From: JAXJYR01 sp964593515
Lineage (GTDB): Bacteria; Bacillota_I; Bacilli_A; Erysipelotrichales; Erysipelotrichaceae
Direction: 5' to 3'
Assembly (NCBI GenBank): GCA_964593515.1
Contig: CAZQJH010000011.1
Coordinates: 1-23,385 of the forward strand
Length of the DNA: 23,385 nt
Part shown: positions 20,768 through 23,385 of the stretch, one piece after another
How the letters are laid out: every line of letters starts with the position of its first letter
How positions within the stretch are numbered: position 1 is the first letter of the stretch
Position numbers and translations under genes: made by a program
The notes under the pieces: model-generated
What the model was told of the DNA's origin: nothing
Database searches by the model: none
Seen by the model: the letters and a program-made list of their open reading frames with translations, nothing else

Positions 20768-21506
20768 ATATAAAGTTATTGTGAGTTATGATGGTACTAA
20801 TTACAATGGGTGGCAGAAACAACCTAATGGTAAAAGTATCCAAGGAGAAATAGAAAAAGCATTAGCTTATATGCATCAACGTGAAGTTGAAATCGTAGCC
20901 AGTGGACGAACAGATGCGAAAGTTCATGCGATTGGTCAAGTATTTCATTTTGATAGCGAACGTGAATTAAGTAATGAAAAATGGCAACAAGCCTTAAATT
21001 CATTATTACCAAGCGATATTCGAATCAAACAAGTTGAAATGGTACATGATGATTTCCATGCACGTTTTGATGCTACTAGTAAACGTTATGAATTTTATAT
21101 CACTAATGATATAAATAATCCCTTTTATGAAAATTATATGGCTAAAGATAAAGCTATATTAGATGTGAAAGCTATGCAAGAAGTTGCTGATGTTTTTATT
21201 GGTACACATGATTTTACTTCATTTACTAGTAATAAAATTGATCCACGTAAACCACGTACTAAAACAATTACAAAGTTAGAAGTAATTGAATGTGGTAATT
21301 ATGTGAAATTAGTATTTGAAGGTACTGGTTTTTTAAGATATATGGTTAGGATGTTATCCCAAACTATTATTGAAGTAGGAAAACATCGTTTGACTTATGA
21401 ACAAGTTGAAGCAATGCTTAAAGCTTGTGATAAACATGCTTGTCGTTATAAAGGACAAGCACAAGGTTTATATTTAGTATCAGTAAATTATGCGGGAGGT
21501 AATTAA
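20754..21506 (+). CDS. truA: tRNA pseudouridine(38-40) synthase TruA
   Basis: Makes pseudouridine at positions 38-40 of the tRNA anticodon arm. The 250 residues show VSYDGTNYNGWQ, the catalytic motif SGRTDAKVHA with Asp54, FHARFDATSKRYEF, GTHDFTSF and the C-terminal GTGFLRYMVRM. In most TruA proteins the motif reads GRTDxGVHA; here Lys replaces the Gly. Two starts are possible: 20754 (four bases after AGGA) and 20760 (ten bases after). The gene overlaps the end of ecfT by 14 or 8 bases. In B. subtilis truA also follows ecfT and precedes rplM. Confidence 0.95.
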   Translation: MPMSRYKVIVSYDGTNYNGWQKQPNGKSIQGEIEKALAYMHQREVEIVASGRTDAKVHAIGQVFHFDSERELSNEKWQQALNSLLPSDIRIKQVEMVHDDFHARFDATSKRYEFYITNDINNPFYENYMAKDKAILDVKAMQEVADVFIGTHDFTSFTSNKIDPRKPRTKTITKLEVIECGNYVKLVFEGTGFLRYMVRMLSQTIIEVGKHRLTYEQVEAMLKACDKHACRYKGQAQGLYLVSVNYAGGN

Positions 21507-21507
21507 G

Positions 21508-22305
21508 ATGAAGTATAATTATCATACCCATACTACACGATGCATGCATGCAAGTGGTAGTGATGAAGAATATGTATTAGCTGCTATTGAAGCTGGATAT
21601 GATGTTTTAGGATTTAGTGATCATACACCTTGGCATTATGATAGTGATTTTGTAGCATATATGCGAATGAAAGAAAGTCAGTTTGATGATTATTACCAAA
21701 GTATTTCTAAACTTAAAAGAAAATATCATGATCAAATCGATATTAAGATTGGTTTAGAAGTGGAATATTTTAAGAAGTATTTACCATGGCTTAAACAGTT
21801 ATTAACTAAATACGAATTAGATTATATTATTTTAGGTAATCATTATATGACTAGTGATGAATTAAGAATTTATTATGGAAGTGCTTGTCGGGATAATCAA
21901 TATTTAGAAAAATATGTAGATGATATTATCGAAGCAATGCATACTGGTTTATATACTTATGTAGCTCATCCTGATTTATTTATGCGGGGAAGAAATAAAT
22001 TTGATGATTTTGCTTATAAGCAATCATTACGTTTATGTACAGCTGCTAAGGAATTAAATATTCCTTTAGAATACAATTTGGAAGGAGCTAAAGTTTTAAG
22101 GGATTATGGTATTAAGGGATATCCTTGTGATGAATTTTGGGATATTGTAGCTAAAGTTCAAAATGAGGTGGTTATTGGAATCGATGCCCATGAACCAGAT
22201 TCTTTAAAAGATGAAGATTTATATCAAGGGGCCATTGAAAATTTAGCTAAAAAAGGAATAAAAAGCTTACCTGAAGTAAAGCTAATTAATTTTAAAGAAA
22301 AATAG
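21508..22305 (+). CDS. PHP-domain phosphatase, histidinol-phosphatase (HisJ)-like
   Basis: A PHP (polymerase and histidinol phosphatase) family metal-dependent phosphoesterase. Starting at 21508, eight bases after GGAGG (21495-21499), gives 265 residues; an upstream ATG at 21490 precedes the binding site and is rejected. Motifs are YHTHTTRC (His6, His8), FSDHTPW (Asp38, His39), LEVEYF (Glu84/Glu86), LGNHYM (His112), VAHPDLFMRG (His154) and GIDAHEP near residue 235. These match HisJ-type enzymes that release histidinol in histidine synthesis. No other his gene is nearby, so the substrate is uncertain. It starts one base after the truA stop. Confidence 0.85.
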   Translation: MKYNYHTHTTRCMHASGSDEEYVLAAIEAGYDVLGFSDHTPWHYDSDFVAYMRMKESQFDDYYQSISKLKRKYHDQIDIKIGLEVEYFKKYLPWLKQLLTKYELDYIILGNHYMTSDELRIYYGSACRDNQYLEKYVDDIIEAMHTGLYTYVAHPDLFMRGRNKFDDFAYKQSLRLCTAAKELNIPLEYNLEGAKVLRDYGIKGYPCDEFWDIVAKVQNEVVIGIDAHEPDSLKDEDLYQGAIENLAKKGIKSLPEVKLINFKEK

Positions 22306-22315
22306 TAAAAAATGA

Positions 22316-22344
22316 TTGACTTTTTTAAGAATAATCGTTAAACT
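22316..22344 (+). promoter_or_regulatory. Promoter of rplM-rpsI
   Basis: TTGACT (22316-22321, five of six), a 17-base spacer, and TAAACT (22339-22344, four of six) lie in the 101-base gap between the PHP gene and rplM. Transcription would start near 22351, at the 5' end of a small foldable leader. Another -10-like hexamer, TATTAT (22344-22349), is too far from the -35. Confidence 0.5.
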
Positions 22345-22350
22345 ATTATC

Positions 22351-22406
22351 TAGGCACAAAGCCCTTTGTAGCCCCGGAAACTACTAAGGAAAGGAAAGAG
22401 AAAATT
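22351..22406 (+). promoter_or_regulatory. Leader RNA of rplM, probably an L13-type autoregulatory leader
   Basis: CCTT-t-GTAG (22363-22371) pairs with CTAC-t-AAGG (22381-22389) around a nine-base loop CCCCGGAAA: eight pairs plus a T-T mismatch. ACAAA (22356-22360) can pair with TTTGT (22365-22369) instead, so two folds exclude each other. The second strand of the first helix ends next to the ribosome binding region (AAAGGAAAG). An L13 leader is known upstream of rplM in many Bacillota; I assign this one by position and shape, not by a covariance match. Confidence 0.5.
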
Positions 22407-22844
22407 ATGCGCCAAACTACATTTATTAAACCTGCAGATGTACAACGTCAATGGTATGTTGTAGATGCTACAGGAATGACTTTAGGTCGTTTATCAACAA
22501 CTGTTGCTTCTGTATTAAGAGGTAAACACAAACCAACTTACACTCCAAATGTTGACTGTGGAGATTACGTAATCGTAATCAACGCTGAAAAAGCAGTATT
22601 AACTGGAGACAAAATGGAAGGTAAGAAATACTACAACCACTCAGGATACGCTGGTGGTATGCGTGTGAGAACTGCACGTGTTATGCAAGAAAAATATCCA
22701 GTTGAATGGGTTGAAAGATCAATCAAAGGGATGTTACCTCACACAAAATTAGGTGACCAAATGCGTAAACACTTATACGTATACGCTGGAGGAGAACACC
22801 CACACACTGCACAACAACCAGTTGTGTTAGAAATCAAAGGTTAG
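22407..22844 (+). CDS. rplM: 50S ribosomal protein L13
   Basis: L13 (uL13) is an early 50S assembly protein. The 145 residues match the family. It starts MRQTTFIKPADVQRQWYVVDA, continues with GMTLGRLSTTVASVLRGKHK, then NVDCGDYVIVINAEKAVLTG and KYYNHSGYAGG, and ends with AGGEHPHTAQQP. It has its own promoter and leader, and is followed 13 bases later by rpsI, the usual pair. Confidence 0.98.
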   Translation: MRQTTFIKPADVQRQWYVVDATGMTLGRLSTTVASVLRGKHKPTYTPNVDCGDYVIVINAEKAVLTGDKMEGKKYYNHSGYAGGMRVRTARVMQEKYPVEWVERSIKGMLPHTKLGDQMRKHLYVYAGGEHPHTAQQPVVLEIKG

Positions 22845-22857
22845 GAGGAAATAAAAG

Positions 22858-23256
22858 ATGGCAAATAATACAGTTACTTACAACGGTACAGGACGCCGTA
22901 AAACTTCTGTTGCTCGTGTATTTATGACTCCTGGAACAGGAAACATTGTTGTTAATGGAAGAACTTTAGAAGAATACTTACCATTAGAAACATTACGTAT
23001 GGTTGTTCGTTCACCATTAGAATTAACAGAAACTTTAAACCAATTTGACATTAAAATTAATGTTCAAGGTGGTGGGTACACAGGTCAAGCTGGTGCAATG
23101 CGTCACGGAATCACTCGTGCTTTAATGGAAGCAAGTGCTGACTACCGTCCTGCATTAAAAGCTGCTGGATTCGTTACTCGTGACTCTCGTATGAAAGAAC
23201 GTAAAAAATACGGTCTTAAAGCTGCACGTAGAGCTCCACAATTCTCTAAACGTTAA
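22858..23256 (+). CDS. rpsI: 30S ribosomal protein S9
   Basis: S9 (uS9) belongs to the 30S head; its C-terminal tail reaches the anticodon of the P-site tRNA. The 132 residues include TGRRKTSVARVFMTPGTG, the central GGGYTGQAGAMRHGITRAL, DSRMKERKKYGLKAARRAPQ and the final FSKR, whose terminal Lys-Arg contacts the tRNA. TAGGAGGA overlaps the end of rplM and sets the start. A long terminator follows. Confidence 0.98.
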   Translation: MANNTVTYNGTGRRKTSVARVFMTPGTGNIVVNGRTLEEYLPLETLRMVVRSPLELTETLNQFDIKINVQGGGYTGQAGAMRHGITRALMEASADYRPALKAAGFVTRDSRMKERKKYGLKAARRAPQFSKR

Positions 23257-23285
23257 TTTTTGCGTTTATTCAGAGAAATTCACAA

Positions 23286-23345
23286 AAACTCAAATCAACA
23301 AAAAAGCCCTTATTTATCGGCTTTTAAACGATTTGAGTTTTTTTT
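23286..23345 (+). terminator. Rho-independent terminator after rpsI, probably bidirectional
   Basis: AAACTCAAATC (23286-23296) pairs perfectly with GATTTGAGTTT (23330-23340). Inside, AAAAGCC (23302-23308) pairs with GGCTTTT (23319-23325). A run of eight T follows (23338-23345). Five A precede the stem on the left, so the complementary strand also has a T-run and the element could stop a convergent transcript from the right. Confidence 0.93.
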
Positions 23346-23385
23346 ACGTTTTAATGAATTTTTTAACGGTAAGCGACACGTAAGC

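Noticed and set aside
23344..23385. On the - strand a 13-codon frame (AYVSLTVKKFIKT) ends in TAA at 23346-23344, perhaps the 3' end of a convergent gene using the bidirectional terminator.
   Set aside because: Too short to identify, and another - strand frame is also open here. Sequence to the right is needed.
1..23385. CRISPR arrays, tRNA or rRNA genes, insertion sequences, prophage.
   Set aside because: I saw no regularly spaced repeats, cloverleaf or rRNA signatures, transposase or integrase frames, or terminal inverted repeats.

Overview
The window is an AT-rich, tightly packed stretch of a Gram-positive (Bacillota) chromosome. It holds the S10-spc-alpha ribosomal protein supercluster, then the conserved ecfA1-ecfA2-ecfT-truA-rplM-rpsI block, all on the + strand. 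The genetic code is standard: TGA ends the D,D-carboxypeptidase gene at 15752-15754, and tryptophan is TGG throughout. S14 is the short four-cysteine type, L36 carries the Cys/His zinc site, and nearly every gene has an AGGAGG-type ribosome binding site. L30 (rpmD) is missing between rpsE and rplO. Together these fit the Erysipelotrichia/Mollicutes-related branch of Bacillota with a standard code. That placement is an inference.

Layout. Positions 1-148 hold a structured, locally GC-rich leader for the S10 operon. Positions 149-9125 encode 20 ribosomal proteins in the usual order (rpsJ, rplC, rplD, rplW, rplB, rpsS, rplV, rpsC, rplP, rpmC, rpsQ, rplN, rplX, rplE, rpsN, rpsH, rplF, rplR, rpsE, rplO), followed by secY to 10440. 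A strong terminator and a 229-base intergenic region separate secY from adk. Then come adk, map, infA, rpmJ (38 codons), rpsM, rpsK, rpoA and rplQ, closed by a terminator at 14637-14667. A perfect-consensus sigma-A-type promoter lies inside the start of map and could give the alpha operon its own transcription.

Positions 14711-18202 form an accessory block where relatives such as Bacillus subtilis go straight from rplQ to ecfA1. It encodes a membrane-anchored VanY-type D,D-carboxypeptidase with an Ig-like stalk, a membrane-anchored CapA-type metallophosphatase-fold protein, a TrmR/YrrM-type methyltransferase, and a membrane-anchored acidic protein whose -1 frame continues into an RraB-like (RNase E inhibitor family) domain. 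The last pair is the most interesting object here. The frames join at a nine-A run containing the heptamer A AAA AAC, four bases before a small hairpin that holds the zero-frame stop. The downstream frame has no credible start of its own. This may be a programmed -1 frameshift, a phase-variable tract, or an assembly error.

From 18311 the ECF transporter module (two ATPases and EcfT) and truA overlap one another. A PHP-family phosphatase follows directly, and rplM-rpsI with its own promoter and leader ends at a long terminator (23286-23345). The logic is ribosome assembly, RNA polymerase alpha, secretion and nucleotide supply as one growth-coupled block, with vitamin/metal uptake and tRNA modification downstream and a cell-surface/RNA-related island between them.
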